Positions 39,608 through 47,614 of a DNA stretch of 64,000 nt are shown here, piece after piece (position 1 is the stretch's first letter; every line of letters starts with the position of its first letter). Where the stretch lies: the NCBI GenBank assembly GCA_021776515.1, contig JAJFFS010000016.1, positions 186,001 to 250,000 of the forward strand, read 5' to 3'. The stretch is from Robiginitomaculum sp. (GTDB lineage Bacteria > Pseudomonadota > Alphaproteobacteria > Caulobacterales > Maricaulaceae). Both the position numbers and the translations under genes were made by a program. Under the pieces are notes generated by a model, which searched no databases, was not told the DNA's origin, and saw only the letters and a program-made list of their open reading frames with translations.

Positions 39608-41026
39608 TCATGTGTTTGTGCCTTTTTGCTGCCGTTTTGGCATCATCAGTGCGATACCAAGGGCAACAACAAAAGGTAGCACCCGCTCCAGCCAGTCGCC
39701 GGGCGTATTGGGGTGAAGGTAGAGGACCACAGTCAGCCCAAAGCCGGTGAGCATGGCAGCAATAGTTCCGGCGGGGCGCGCCGGGCGGCCCATGACCATG
39801 GCGATGACCAATGGTCCAAAGGCGGCACCCAGTGCCGACCAGGCAAACAAAACACGGCCATAAATGCTGGCGGGCAGGGCCAGGGTCAACATGACGGCAG
39901 CCACGCACAGAAATGCGGTCATCAAACGTGATACCAGCAGAGCGTGGCGGGGAAAACGCCGCGCCAGCCCCAGGTCGTGCGCCGCCGCTGAACCGGCGAC
40001 CAGCAAGAGACTGTCAGCGGTGGACATAATGGCAGAAAGAACGGCTGCCAGTACGATACCCGCCAGAACGCCGGGTAATATGCTGTTGCTAAGCGCAAAG
40101 AAAACGCCCTCACTCGCGCCGGTTTCTGGCAAAATTAGGGCGCGGGCCGCAAGGCCCAAAATGGCCATGGCGCTAAACACAACCACCGCCCAGCCCAGTG
40201 CCAGAACAAACCCGCGCCGTATGTCCTCTTCGCGGTCAATGGCCATTAACCGGGTAAGCAATTGCGGCTGGCCCACCGGGCCAATACCAATACCAAGAGA
40301 GCCAATAACAAAGCCAATACTGGCCAGTGTACCGGCGCCGGGGCCGTTTGTGTTTGCTGCCTCGTGGGTTACGGCGTGCCAAAACGCACCCGGCCCACCA
40401 AGGGCCACGATGGCCGCAATAGGCAAAATAATGGCCACCAGCAACATCAGGCCTGCCTGCACGGCATCGGTGATGCTCACCGCCCAAAATCCGCCCAGCC
40501 AGGTATAAACGAGGACAACGCTGGCCCCGATAAGCACGCTCACGCTCATGGGCAAATCAAAGGCACTGACAAAGGCAGTGCCTGCGCCCTGAAACTGCCC
40601 GGCGACATAAAAGGAGAAAGAAAAGATAATCATAAAGGCGGCTAGCCAGACAATGGTTTTTCGTGCACCTCCTTCGGCTCCCAGCGCCAGATAATCGGTT
40701 AGCGTGACAAGGTCGTGCTGGCCTGCTGCACGGCGAAGGCCGGGGCCAATGAACAGCCAGACAACAACATACCCGGACCAAATCCCGGGCAATATCCACA
40801 AGGCCACAATCCCGGTTGTGTAAAAATATCCCGTCAGGCCCAGCAACACCCAGGCTGAGGAAGAGCTGGCACCATAAGACAGGGCGGTAATGACCGGGCC
40901 AACATTGCGCCCGCCTAAAAAGAAATCGCGGGTATTATCAGTGCGGCCTTTGGCCCAAAATCCAATACCCAGCAAAACGCCCTGATAGAGCACAAGGGTA
41001 ATCAGCGTAATGGTGACAGTACTCAT
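39608..41026 (-). CDS. Sodium:solute symporter (SSS, PutP-like)
   Basis: The 472-residue product has about thirteen membrane helices. The N-terminal GRTDNTRDFFLGGRNVGPVI and TALSYGASSSSAWVLLGLTGYFY are typical of PutP-type Na/proline symporters, as is the LSAIMSTADSLLLVAGSAAAHD loop with the Na-site serines. The substrate is probably an amino acid, with proline the family default, but it cannot be confirmed. It is upstream-adjacent to the 41042-41688 pair on the same strand with 15 bp between, so co-transcription is possible. Confidence 0.92.
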   Translation of the reverse strand: MSTVTITLITLVLYQGVLLGIGFWAKGRTDNTRDFFLGGRNVGPVITALSYGASSSSAWVLLGLTGYFYTTGIVALWILPGIWSGYVVVWLFIGPGLRRAAGQHDLVTLTDYLALGAEGGARKTIVWLAAFMIIFSFSFYVAGQFQGAGTAFVSAFDLPMSVSVLIGASVVLVYTWLGGFWAVSITDAVQAGLMLLVAIILPIAAIVALGGPGAFWHAVTHEAANTNGPGAGTLASIGFVIGSLGIGIGPVGQPQLLTRLMAIDREEDIRRGFVLALGWAVVVFSAMAILGLAARALILPETGASEGVFFALSNSILPGVLAGIVLAAVLSAIMSTADSLLLVAGSAAAHDLGLARRFPRHALLVSRLMTAFLCVAAVMLTLALPASIYGRVLFAWSALGAAFGPLVIAMVMGRPARPAGTIAAMLTGFGLTVVLYLHPNTPGDWLERVLPFVVALGIALMMPKRQQKGTNT

Positions 41027-41041
41027 GCAGTTTCCCGATAA

Positions 41042-41431
41042 TCAGCTTGTTTGCCAACGGGGTAATTGAAACACAAGGCGTGCGGCGGGGGAAGCCAGTT
41101 GTTCGGGCGTGTAAAAAGCAAGCAGGGCGTTCTTGTTTAATATATCCGGGTTGTGGGCACAAAATTTTTCCCAGCTTATGTCTGGCTGATCGGCAAGGCG
41201 CTCATTGATAAGGGCCAAAAACGCAATTGTTATCGTTTCATGATATTTTTTATCCAGTCCGATACTGGCAGCAAATGACTTTAAGGCTTGGCAATAGGCG
41301 GGCACAGCCTGAGCAAACCCTCTTTGTTGAACCATCAAAAACCCGGCCCGCACATGAGCCTCGTGGTTAAAGGTTTTTGGGTCCAGCTTTGTGGCTTCAA
41401 ATGCTGCAAGGAAGTTTTCGTCAGACATCAT
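41042..41431 (-). CDS. Conserved protein of unknown function with HxxHxR and YHxT motifs
   Basis: The 129-residue product has no signal or membrane segment. Notable conserved-looking stretches are KTFNHEAHVRAGFLM near residues 19-33, KYHETITIAFLALI near 62-75, and FCAHNPDILNKNALLAFYTPEQL toward the C-terminus. I recognise the pattern as a widespread small-protein family, but I cannot name its function. The histidines in HEAHVR and YHET could form a metal site, which is inference. Its start overlaps the stop of the upstream 86-residue gene by four bases (ATGA), so the two are coupled. Confidence 0.75.
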   Translation of the reverse strand: MMSDENFLAAFEATKLDPKTFNHEAHVRAGFLMVQQRGFAQAVPAYCQALKSFAASIGLDKKYHETITIAFLALINERLADQPDISWEKFCAHNPDILNKNALLAFYTPEQLASPAARLVFQLPRWQTS

Positions 41432-41688
41432 GTCTGAGTTTCCTCCAGCGTGTGGCTATCGGCGGCGGTGAGATACAGGCCATAGGCATCTTTCAGCTTG
41501 GCAATAACGGCAAGGGTTTTGGGTGAAAATGGAGGTGCCTTACCATCCAGAGCATGCAGCGCCAAACCCTCCATCAGATCACCTAAGGAAATATCCAGAT
41601 ATTCCGCCAACGCCTTTAGAACCTTCAGCGTGCGCTTTTCAATACGCAGCCCGGTTTGTGTGCGTGTAATGTGTTTTTTAGTTACCAT
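41428..41688 (-). CDS. Small basic protein, likely ribbon-helix-helix regulator
   Basis: The product has 86 residues. The start (MVTKKHITRTQTGLRIEKRT) has the alternating pattern of a DNA-binding beta strand, and the following LKVLKALAEYLDISLGDLME and then ALHALDG form two helices, which is the pattern of MetJ/Arc ribbon-helix-helix proteins. That assignment is inferred. It is translationally coupled to the 129-residue protein downstream. The pair may be an operon regulator with its target protein; a toxin-antitoxin reading is possible but not supported by any recognised toxin motif. Confidence 0.65.
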   Translation of the reverse strand: MVTKKHITRTQTGLRIEKRTLKVLKALAEYLDISLGDLMEGLALHALDGKAPPFSPKTLAVIAKLKDAYGLYLTAADSHTLEETQT

Positions 41689-41789
41689 GGTAACTTGGTA
41701 AGTAACCCTTTGTGCGGTGTCAACTTGTGTCGCTTACTTGTTGGCCGAGTGAGGATGATTTTTGAAATAACTTCGGCTATTATTCGTCT

Positions 41790-43133
41790 ATGGAAAACAT
41801 ATCAAACGCCCTCGCCCTTAACCTCAACTTCGATATTTATGGTGATGAATACCTTCCCTCAAAATTTGCTGTTACCGATCTGGCAAGCTGGTCATTGGGG
41901 GGTGTCGGCTGTGCAATAGCATCGCTTGTCGAACAATTGGGGTTTGTGAATTGTCAGCCAGACGTTGAGGTTGATCGCAGGCTGGCGTCTCTTTGGTTTG
42001 CCTGTTCAATCCGCCCGATCGGTTGGGAACTGCCCCCGCTTTGGGATGCCGTCGCAGGGGATTATCAAACCTGTGATGGCTGGATAAAACTGCACACCAA
42101 TCTACCGCATCACTGTGCCGCAGCTCTATCTGTTCTGGGCGTAGATGCGCAAAGAACTGAAGTCTCCAAGGCTATTCGGTCATGGGGAAAAGATAAACTT
42201 GAAACCGCTATCGTTCATGCCGGTGGAGTATCTGCGGCCATGCGTACGCGCAAAGAGTGGATGGCTCACCCGCAAGGCCGTGCTGTTGCCGCAGAACCTC
42301 TCATAAAATGGGGTGAAGCAAGGCAAGGAAAAATCAGGAACTGGCCTGCAACGCAAACTCGCCCGATTGCTGGCTTGCGGGTTCTGGATATGACGCGCGT
42401 TCTGGCCGGGCCGGTTGCGACACGCACTCTTGCCGGCTTTGGGGCCACTGTATTGCGCATAGACCCGCTCGATTGGGACGAGCCAAATGTGGTGCCGGAC
42501 ATAACGCTAGGTAAAAAATGTACGCGCCTTGATCTCCGGTCTGAAGCAGGTCGCCAGATTTTTGAACATTTATTGGGTGAAGCAGACATTCTGGTGCATG
42601 GATACCGGCCCGGCGCGTTGGAAAAACTTGGGTATGGCGAGATGGACCGCCAGACAATATCACCAAACTTGGTCGAGGTTTCACTGGACGCATACGGATG
42701 GACGGGGCCGTGGTGCCAACGGCGCGGGTTCGATAGTCTGGTGCAAATGAGTTGCGGCATTGCCGATGCGGGCATGCATTGGGCTTCGATGGCAAAACCA
42801 ACACCATTGCCCGTACAGGCTCTGGATCATGCAACGGGGTATTTGATGGCTGCTGCCGCAATTCGTGCTGTTGGTGATATGATTGCCGGGAAGGGCAAGA
42901 GAAATGCACAGCTATCGCTGGCCCGTACCGCCGAACTTCTTATATCACATCCGCAGGACCGCCCTGAGGCAATGCCAATTGAAGCGCGGGCATCTGACTT
43001 TTCATCAATGAATGAACAAACGCCCTGGGGAAATGCCCAGCGGCTCCGACCGGCCATAACAATTGAAGGCACACCCATGCAATGGGATCGTCCCTCGTGC
43101 GAACTTGGTTCAGCCCGGCCTTCCTGGAACTGA
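41790..43133 (+). CDS. Atypical class III (CaiB/BaiF) CoA-transferase-like protein
   Basis: The 447-residue product has its recognisable core from residue about 193: GLRVLDMTRVLAGPVATRTL, then GFGATVLRIDPLD, DLRSEAGRQIF, ADILVHGYRPGALEKLGYG and SPNLVEVSLDAYGWTGPW, which is the N-terminal fold of CaiB/BaiF CoA-transferases. The first 190 residues (LPPLWDAVAGDYQTCDG and later SAAMRTRKEWMAHPQG) resemble the C-terminal part of the same family, suggesting circular permutation. The usual catalytic Asp (SxxD in formyl-CoA transferase) aligns with SLAR, so it is absent. The enzyme may use another residue or not be a transferase. Confidence 0.78.
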   Translation: MENISNALALNLNFDIYGDEYLPSKFAVTDLASWSLGGVGCAIASLVEQLGFVNCQPDVEVDRRLASLWFACSIRPIGWELPPLWDAVAGDYQTCDGWIKLHTNLPHHCAAALSVLGVDAQRTEVSKAIRSWGKDKLETAIVHAGGVSAAMRTRKEWMAHPQGRAVAAEPLIKWGEARQGKIRNWPATQTRPIAGLRVLDMTRVLAGPVATRTLAGFGATVLRIDPLDWDEPNVVPDITLGKKCTRLDLRSEAGRQIFEHLLGEADILVHGYRPGALEKLGYGEMDRQTISPNLVEVSLDAYGWTGPWCQRRGFDSLVQMSCGIADAGMHWASMAKPTPLPVQALDHATGYLMAAAAIRAVGDMIAGKGKRNAQLSLARTAELLISHPQDRPEAMPIEARASDFSSMNEQTPWGNAQRLRPAITIEGTPMQWDRPSCELGSARPSWN

Positions 43134-43141
43134 TGAGGGTG

Positions 43142-43939
43142 CTATTGCGCTGTCCAGCCGCCATCGACGGGCAGCATGGCGCCGTTCACCGATGCGCCCG
43201 CATCCGAGACGAGATACAAAAGAAGCCCGGCAAGCTGGTTGTATTCTACAAACGCTTTGGTGGGTTGCGCGGCCAATAAAACGTCGCGCACCACGTCCTC
43301 TTCGGATATGCCTCGTGCCTTGGCCGTGGGGCCAATCTGGGCTTCGACCAAGGGGGTTTTTACATAGCCGGGGCAAATGGCATTGCAGGTGATGTTATGC
43401 GCGGCAACCTCAAGCGCGACCGTTTTGGTTAATCCGGCCAGACCATGTTTTGCCGCCACATAGGCAGATTTAAAAGGCGAAGCCACCAGCGCGTGAGTGG
43501 AAGCCATATTGATGATGCGGCCATATCCCTGCGCTTTCATCAAAGGCACGCCAGCGCGGATAATATGAAAGGCGGATGAGAGGTTAATGGCCAAAATGGC
43601 GTCCCATTTCTCCGGTGGGAAATCCTCAATGGGAGCAATGTGCTGTATGCCCGCATTGGGTATGGCAATATCCAGCCGTCCGAAGGCTTTATGAGTTGTT
43701 GCTACCAGATCAGCTATTTCATCAGGCCGGGTCATGTTGGCCCCGTGAAACAGCACCTTTACACCATGTTCATGGGCCAGCCCGGCGCGGGTTTTTTCAA
43801 TCTCATCCGCATCGCCCAGGCCGTTTAGCATAATGTCGGCCCCGGCACCGGCCAAAGCATCTGCCAGGGCCAGCCCAATGCCGCTGGTTGATCCGGTAAT
43901 CAGCGCGGCCTGCCCCGCAAGGGGTTTTTGTGCGTTCAC
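43142..43939 (-). CDS. 3-hydroxybutyrate dehydrogenase-like SDR
   Basis: The GTG at 43939 lies one base after the yaaA stop and yields 265 residues, the normal length of D-3-hydroxybutyrate dehydrogenases; the frame stays open to 44026 within yaaA but without support. SDR motifs are LITGSTSGIGLALADAL, PNAGIQHIAPIEDFPPEKW (the NAGIQHVxPIExFP signature of this family), catalytic AYVAAKHGLAG, and NAICPGYVKTPLVEAQI. It interconverts acetoacetate and 3-hydroxybutyrate, as in PHB turnover. Coupling to yaaA looks incidental. Confidence 0.9.
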   Translation of the reverse strand: MNAQKPLAGQAALITGSTSGIGLALADALAGAGADIMLNGLGDADEIEKTRAGLAHEHGVKVLFHGANMTRPDEIADLVATTHKAFGRLDIAIPNAGIQHIAPIEDFPPEKWDAILAINLSSAFHIIRAGVPLMKAQGYGRIINMASTHALVASPFKSAYVAAKHGLAGLTKTVALEVAAHNITCNAICPGYVKTPLVEAQIGPTAKARGISEEDVVRDVLLAAQPTKAFVEYNQLAGLLLYLVSDAGASVNGAMLPVDGGWTAQ

Positions 43940-43940
43940 C

Positions 43941-44726
43941 TCAGGCTGCCTTTTTTGCCGGTTGCTGGCGGGCAAACAGGGGTTTGTCGGGGGTGGAGCC
44001 TTCACCGTCAAACCGATAGCCCGCAATGGTAAATTCTTTTAAGCGCACCGGGTCGTCTATGCGGTTTTTGATAATCCACCGGGCCATCATGCCGCGCGCC
44101 GGTTTGGCAAAAACTGCAAGCACCCGGGCTTGCCCTTCCTTGATTTCCTTGAACACCGGGCTGATGACACGAACACCCAATGCCTTTTGATCGACGCTTT
44201 TGAAATATTCGTTTGATGCCAGGTTTAAGAGAATCGGTGTTTGCGTGTCTGCAAGGTCTGTGGCCAGCACCTTTGCAATCTTGCTTTTCCAAAAATCATA
44301 CAGATCTTCGCCGTGCCCGGTTTTCAGCTTGCGACCCATTTCCAGCCGGTAAGGCTGCATAAGGTCAAGCGGGCGCAGCACGCCATATAACCCGGAAAGA
44401 ATACGCAAATGATCTTGCGCAAAGGCAAGGTCTTCGTCCGATAAACTGGCCGCATCCAGCCCCCGATACACATCGCCGGCGAAACTTAATGCCGCCGGAT
44501 TACCCAACGCAGGATTATCCATATCAAGGGCGGCAAAGCGGATATAGGTGAGGTCGGCCAGTGCGTCGGAAACACCCATCAGTTGCTTGATCTCTGCCCG
44601 GCTTAGTTTTTTGGCAATATCGCCAAGATGGCGCGCTTCTTCCAACAAGGTTGGTTGCGTGGTGGCAACGCCCATAGGGGCCGCTCTGGCGGTGATCTTT
44701 TTGGCAGGCGATAAAACAGTCAGCAT
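43941..44726 (-). CDS. yaaA: Peroxide stress protein YaaA
   Basis: YaaA (DUF328/UPF0246) lowers intracellular free iron during peroxide stress and binds DNA in known structures. The 261 residues have the family's MLTVLSPAKKI start, LYGVLRPLDLMQPYRLEMG near residue 120 and ILLNLASNEYFKSVDQKAL with FKEIKEGQARVLAVFAKPARGMMARW toward the C-terminus. It is the first gene of a two-gene unit with the dehydrogenase. Confidence 0.95.
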   Translation of the reverse strand: MLTVLSPAKKITARAAPMGVATTQPTLLEEARHLGDIAKKLSRAEIKQLMGVSDALADLTYIRFAALDMDNPALGNPAALSFAGDVYRGLDAASLSDEDLAFAQDHLRILSGLYGVLRPLDLMQPYRLEMGRKLKTGHGEDLYDFWKSKIAKVLATDLADTQTPILLNLASNEYFKSVDQKALGVRVISPVFKEIKEGQARVLAVFAKPARGMMARWIIKNRIDDPVRLKEFTIAGYRFDGEGSTPDKPLFARQQPAKKAA

Positions 44727-44800
44727 GGGGAACTCCTCATTGGCAAAGATGTAACGCGGCGCGGGCGGAGGTGCAAACCGTCAGATACAAAACCGTCATA

Positions 44801-44844
44801 AAAACGCTAAACCCCCACCAGCTGATAAGCGGGCAGGGGTTCGC
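44801..44844 (-). terminator. Probable terminator of the small gene at 44875-45099
   Basis: On the minus strand CGC-AACCCC pairs with GGGGTT-GCG around a 20-base loop, followed by TTTT. The stem is interrupted by bulges, so the call is moderate. It starts about 30 bp after the stop of the 74-residue gene. Confidence 0.5.
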
Positions 44845-44874
44845 GTTAGGGGGGGGTAGAGGGGGTTTTAGTGA

Positions 44875-45099
44875 TTAAGCACGGAGCGCGCGACGGTCCC
44901 GGCGGGCACGGCGACGACCAACGATGCCAGGTTGGTAATCACCATGAGCATGAGATTCGTTGGCGGCATATGCAGGTGCAGTGCTTTTGAGTTGGGCATC
45001 CAGAAAACCACGAGCATTAATGGCGTGATGAGCCGGATCCTGAGCGCCACCTAAAATGGTATGGGTATCAGAATGTGAAAACGTTTCAGCGACAGACAT
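44875..45099 (-). CDS. Small hypothetical protein with arginine-rich tail
   Basis: The product has 74 residues. The ATG at 45099 follows an AAGGAA ribosome site and the gene ends in TAA. The N-terminus is MSVAETFSHSDTHTILGGA, the middle ALKSTAPAY-like and histidine-containing (HAINARGFL, SHAHGDYQPG), and the tail is VGRRRARRDRRALRA, strongly basic. No signal, membrane segment or known domain is seen. A short frame on the same strand at 44868-45050 is its shadow. The tail suggests nucleic-acid or membrane binding. The product is probably real because of the ribosome site and a likely terminator, but its family is unknown to me. Confidence 0.6.
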   Translation of the reverse strand: MSVAETFSHSDTHTILGGAQDPAHHAINARGFLDAQLKSTAPAYAANESHAHGDYQPGIVGRRRARRDRRALRA

Positions 45100-45240
45100 T
45101 GTATTTTTCCTTTATTCTTGTGCTGTTCTTTTGTTCTTAACGGCATATGGTCCCAATGTGCTCACATGAGAACTGCCAGCGTGGCGGGGTAGCTATGCGT
45201 TTTTGCATGGATGTCTTGGGTGGAATTTCAGGGGGGTTGT

Positions 45241-45644
45241 ATGAGCAAAAATTTCTATGATGCTGCGGCCCCGTACTATCATTTGATACACGGTGATTGG
45301 GAAGAAAACATAGAAACCCAATCTGCATCGCTTGACCAAATTATTCGCCGCCGATGGGGTAATGGTACAAGGCGTGTTCTGGATGCAACTTGTAGCATAG
45401 GCACACAAGCACTGGGACTTGCTGCCAAATATGGCAATGGCGCGGGAAGAGTGATGTATATGATTTTTCTATGTATTTCACGGAGGACAATGGTGCTGAC
45501 GAGCTGAAAACGCACGTTATGCGATCCAGCTTTTACGCCCTTGGTCAAACGCGCATGATGGCGCTTTTTGAAAAAGCTGGCTTTAAAGCGGTGTCTTGTA
45601 TTGAAAATGAATATTTCCAGCCTGTCATTGTCGGCACAAAATAA
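45241..45644 (+). pseudogene. Decayed class I SAM-dependent methyltransferase
   Basis: Two pieces of one methyltransferase are joined out of frame. From the ATG at 45241 (after GGGGGG) the first piece reads SKNFYDAAAPYYHLIHGDWE, then RRWGNGTRRVLDATCSIGTQ with ALGLAAKYGNG, which is the N-terminal helix and SAM-binding motif I of glycine/sarcosine-type N-methyltransferases (where the usual sequence is DVACGIGTQALGLA). Around 45455 the frame shifts by two, and the second piece to the TAA at 45642-45644 reads RSSFYALGQTRMMALFEKAG and ends ENEYFQPVIVGTK, the C-terminal end of such enzymes. About 120 residues in the middle are missing. It is not functional as drawn. Confidence 0.8.
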
Positions 45645-45692
45645 GATGACAATAACAGATTGAAAATGCGCTTTTCATAACACCCCACCCCC

Positions 45693-45720
45693 TTGCATTC
45701 CCGGTGCCCGTGCGTATAAC
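45693..45720 (+). promoter_or_regulatory. rpmI: Candidate promoter for rpmI-rplT
   Basis: TTGCAT (45693-45698) and TATAAC (45715-45720) are separated by 16 bp, close to consensus sigma-70 elements, about 100 bp upstream of the rpmI start. A leader that binds L20 would be expected here in some bacteria, but no such structure is evident. Confidence 0.5.
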
Positions 45721-45819
45721 CCCCCAACTTGCGATCTATTGGGCTAACGGCATGCCTACCGGATCATGAATGCACCTTTTCGTTTCACCTCGTGAGGCGG
45801 AAAAAATATGGAGAGCAAA

Positions 45820-46017
45820 ATGCCAAAGATGAAGACCAAGAGCAGTGTGAAGAAACGCTTCAAACTCACCGCGTCTGGCAAGGTAAAAAGTGGCCAGGCT
45901 GGTAAACAGCACGGCATGATCAAGCGCACGCCCAAGCAAATTCGCAATAAGCGCGGTACGGCTGTGCTCTCACCGGCAGATGCCAAGATCATCAAAAAGT
46001 TCATGCCATACGGCTGA
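45820..46017 (+). CDS. rpmI: 50S ribosomal protein L35
   Basis: The product has 65 residues: [20 protein letters not shown] and onward to [14 protein letters not shown], the whole L35 family. GGAGAG at 45810-45815 sets the ATG at 45820; the frame's earlier start adds four residues. It is the first gene of the rpmI-rplT unit, 48 bp before rplT. Confidence 0.98.
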   Translation: MPKMKTKSSVKKRFKLTASGKVKSGQAGKQHGMIKRTPKQIRNKRGTAVLSPADAKIIKKFMPYG

Positions 46018-46065
46018 TTGTTCTTCGAGGAGCAATCGCAAATTGATTTTTAAGGAGCGCACACA

Positions 46066-46422
46066 ATGTCACGCGTAAAAAGAGGCGTCACCAGCCACGC
46101 CCGTCACAAGAAAATTCTGGACAAGGCCAAAGGCTATCGCGGTGCCAGAAAAAACACCATCAAAGTTGCCAAACAGGCCGTCGATAAAGCCGGTCAGTAC
46201 GCCTATCGTGACCGCAAGGTCCGCAAGCGGAATTTCCGCAAGCTTTGGATTACCCGGATCAATGCTGGTGCTCGCGCCAATGGGCTGACCTATGGCCGCT
46301 TCATCAATGGCCTGTCACTGGCCGGGATTGAGGTTGACCGCAAGGTAATGTCTGATCTGGCCATCTTTGAGCCAGCCGCGTTTACCGCCCTGGTGGAAAA
46401 GGCCAAGGCGGCTTTGGCGTAA
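46066..46422 (+). CDS. rplT: 50S ribosomal protein L20
   Basis: L20 is an assembly protein that binds 23S rRNA early. The 118 residues start [20 protein letters not shown] and include [23 protein letters not shown] and the C-terminal [20 protein letters not shown] domain that can repress its own operon. AAGGAG precedes the ATG. It is followed by pheS after 88 bp. Confidence 0.98.
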   Translation: MSRVKRGVTSHARHKKILDKAKGYRGARKNTIKVAKQAVDKAGQYAYRDRKVRKRNFRKLWITRINAGARANGLTYGRFINGLSLAGIEVDRKVMSDLAIFEPAAFTALVEKAKAALA

Positions 46423-46473
46423 GCCAAACTTTGTTTTAAGGACTTTTCCACTAAAACCCCGCATACGGGGCGT

Positions 46474-46507
46474 GGCCTCGTGCGCATAAATTTGTTAGCC
46501 CGAGGCC
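46474..46507 (+). promoter_or_regulatory. pheS: Hairpin over the pheS ribosome-binding site
   Basis: GGCCTCG (46474-46480) is complementary to CGAGGCC (46501-46507) with a 20-base loop. The only ribosome site-like GAGG before the pheS ATG (46511) is inside the right arm, so the hairpin would hide it. No T-run follows, so this is not an ordinary terminator. A second short stem, CCCC-GCATA-CGGGG, lies just upstream. Confidence 0.45.
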
Positions 46508-46510
46508 ATT

Positions 46511-47614
46511 ATGGACGATACGCAAAAACTGGAAAACGAAATTGCCGCCGCTATTGGGGCCGCCTCCGATGAGGCGGCGCTTGAGGCGGTCCGTGTTGAT
46601 GCCCTTGGTAAAAAGGGGCGTGTCAGCCTCCTCATGCGTGGTCTTGGTAAAATGTCGCCCGAAGAGCGCCAAATTGCCGGTCCGGCGCTAAACGCCCTGA
46701 AAACACGCTTAAATGAGCTGATTGCCACGCGTAAAGACGTGCTGGCCGAAGCGGCATTAAACGCAAGACTGGAAACGGAACGGCTGGACATGTCGCTGCC
46801 TGCACGGGCGCGGACGCAGGGCCGTATTCACCCGGTTAGCCAGGTAATGGACGAAGTGGCAGTAATATTTGGCGATATGGGTTTTGCCGTCGCCGAAGGC
46901 CCGGACATCGAAGATGATTTTCATAATTTCACCGCGCTTAACTTCCCTCCCGGACACCCGGCGCGGGATCAGCACGATACGTTTTTTCTGAATGAAAAAG
47001 AAGATGGCGAACAGATGGTGCTACGCACCCATACCAGCCCGGTTCAAATTCGCACCATGGTGGCAGCCGTGGAGCGCGCTAAAAAAACCGGCGGCGATCT
47101 GGAGCCCATCCGCATTATTGCACCCGGGCGCACCTATCGTTGCGATTCGGACCAGACCCATACCCCGATGTTTCATCAGGTCGAAGGGCTGGTCATCGAC
47201 AAGGAAACTCATATGGGCCATCTCAAAGGGTGCCTTGCGGATTTCGCCGCGACATTTTTTGAAACCGAAGTGAAAACCCGCTTTCGCCCGCATCATTTCC
47301 CTTTCACTGAGCCAAGCGCCGAAATGGATATTGGCTATGAGCGCAAAGATGGCCAAATTCTGATCGGGCAGGGCGATCAATGGATGGAAATTCTGGGCTC
47401 CGGTATGGTTCATCCCAATGTGCTCACCTCGGTGGGTATTGATCCGGATGTCTATCAGGGCTTTGCCTTTGGTATGGGGATCGACCGTCTGGCCATGCTG
47501 AAATACGGCATACCGGATTTGCGGGATTTCTTTGCTGCTGATGCACGCTGGTTAAAGCATTATGGCTTTTCACCGCTTCTGCAACCCAATCTGGCCACGG
47601 GGTTAAGCTCATGA
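46511..47614 (+). CDS. pheS: Phenylalanyl-tRNA synthetase alpha subunit
   Basis: This is the catalytic subunit of the alpha2-beta2 PheRS, charging tRNA-Phe. The 367 residues have an N-terminal coiled coil (residues 1-90) that contacts the tRNA and the class II catalytic domain: motif 2 around [12 protein letters not shown] and [20 protein letters not shown], and motif 3 [19 protein letters not shown] near the C-terminus. Its stop overlaps the pheT start by four bases. Confidence 0.98.
   Translation: MDDTQKLENEIAAAIGAASDEAALEAVRVDALGKKGRVSLLMRGLGKMSPEERQIAGPALNALKTRLNELIATRKDVLAEAALNARLETERLDMSLPARARTQGRIHPVSQVMDEVAVIFGDMGFAVAEGPDIEDDFHNFTALNFPPGHPARDQHDTFFLNEKEDGEQMVLRTHTSPVQIRTMVAAVERAKKTGGDLEPIRIIAPGRTYRCDSDQTHTPMFHQVEGLVIDKETHMGHLKGCLADFAATFFETEVKTRFRPHHFPFTEPSAEMDIGYERKDGQILIGQGDQWMEILGSGMVHPNVLTSVGIDPDVYQGFAFGMGIDRLAMLKYGIPDLRDFFAADARWLKHYGFSPLLQPNLATGLSS

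Noticed and set aside
41428-41431. Toxin-antitoxin reading of the 41042-41688 pair
   Set aside because: Overlapping coding and a small DNA-binding-like protein fit, but the 129-residue product has no toxin motif; kept only as an open question.
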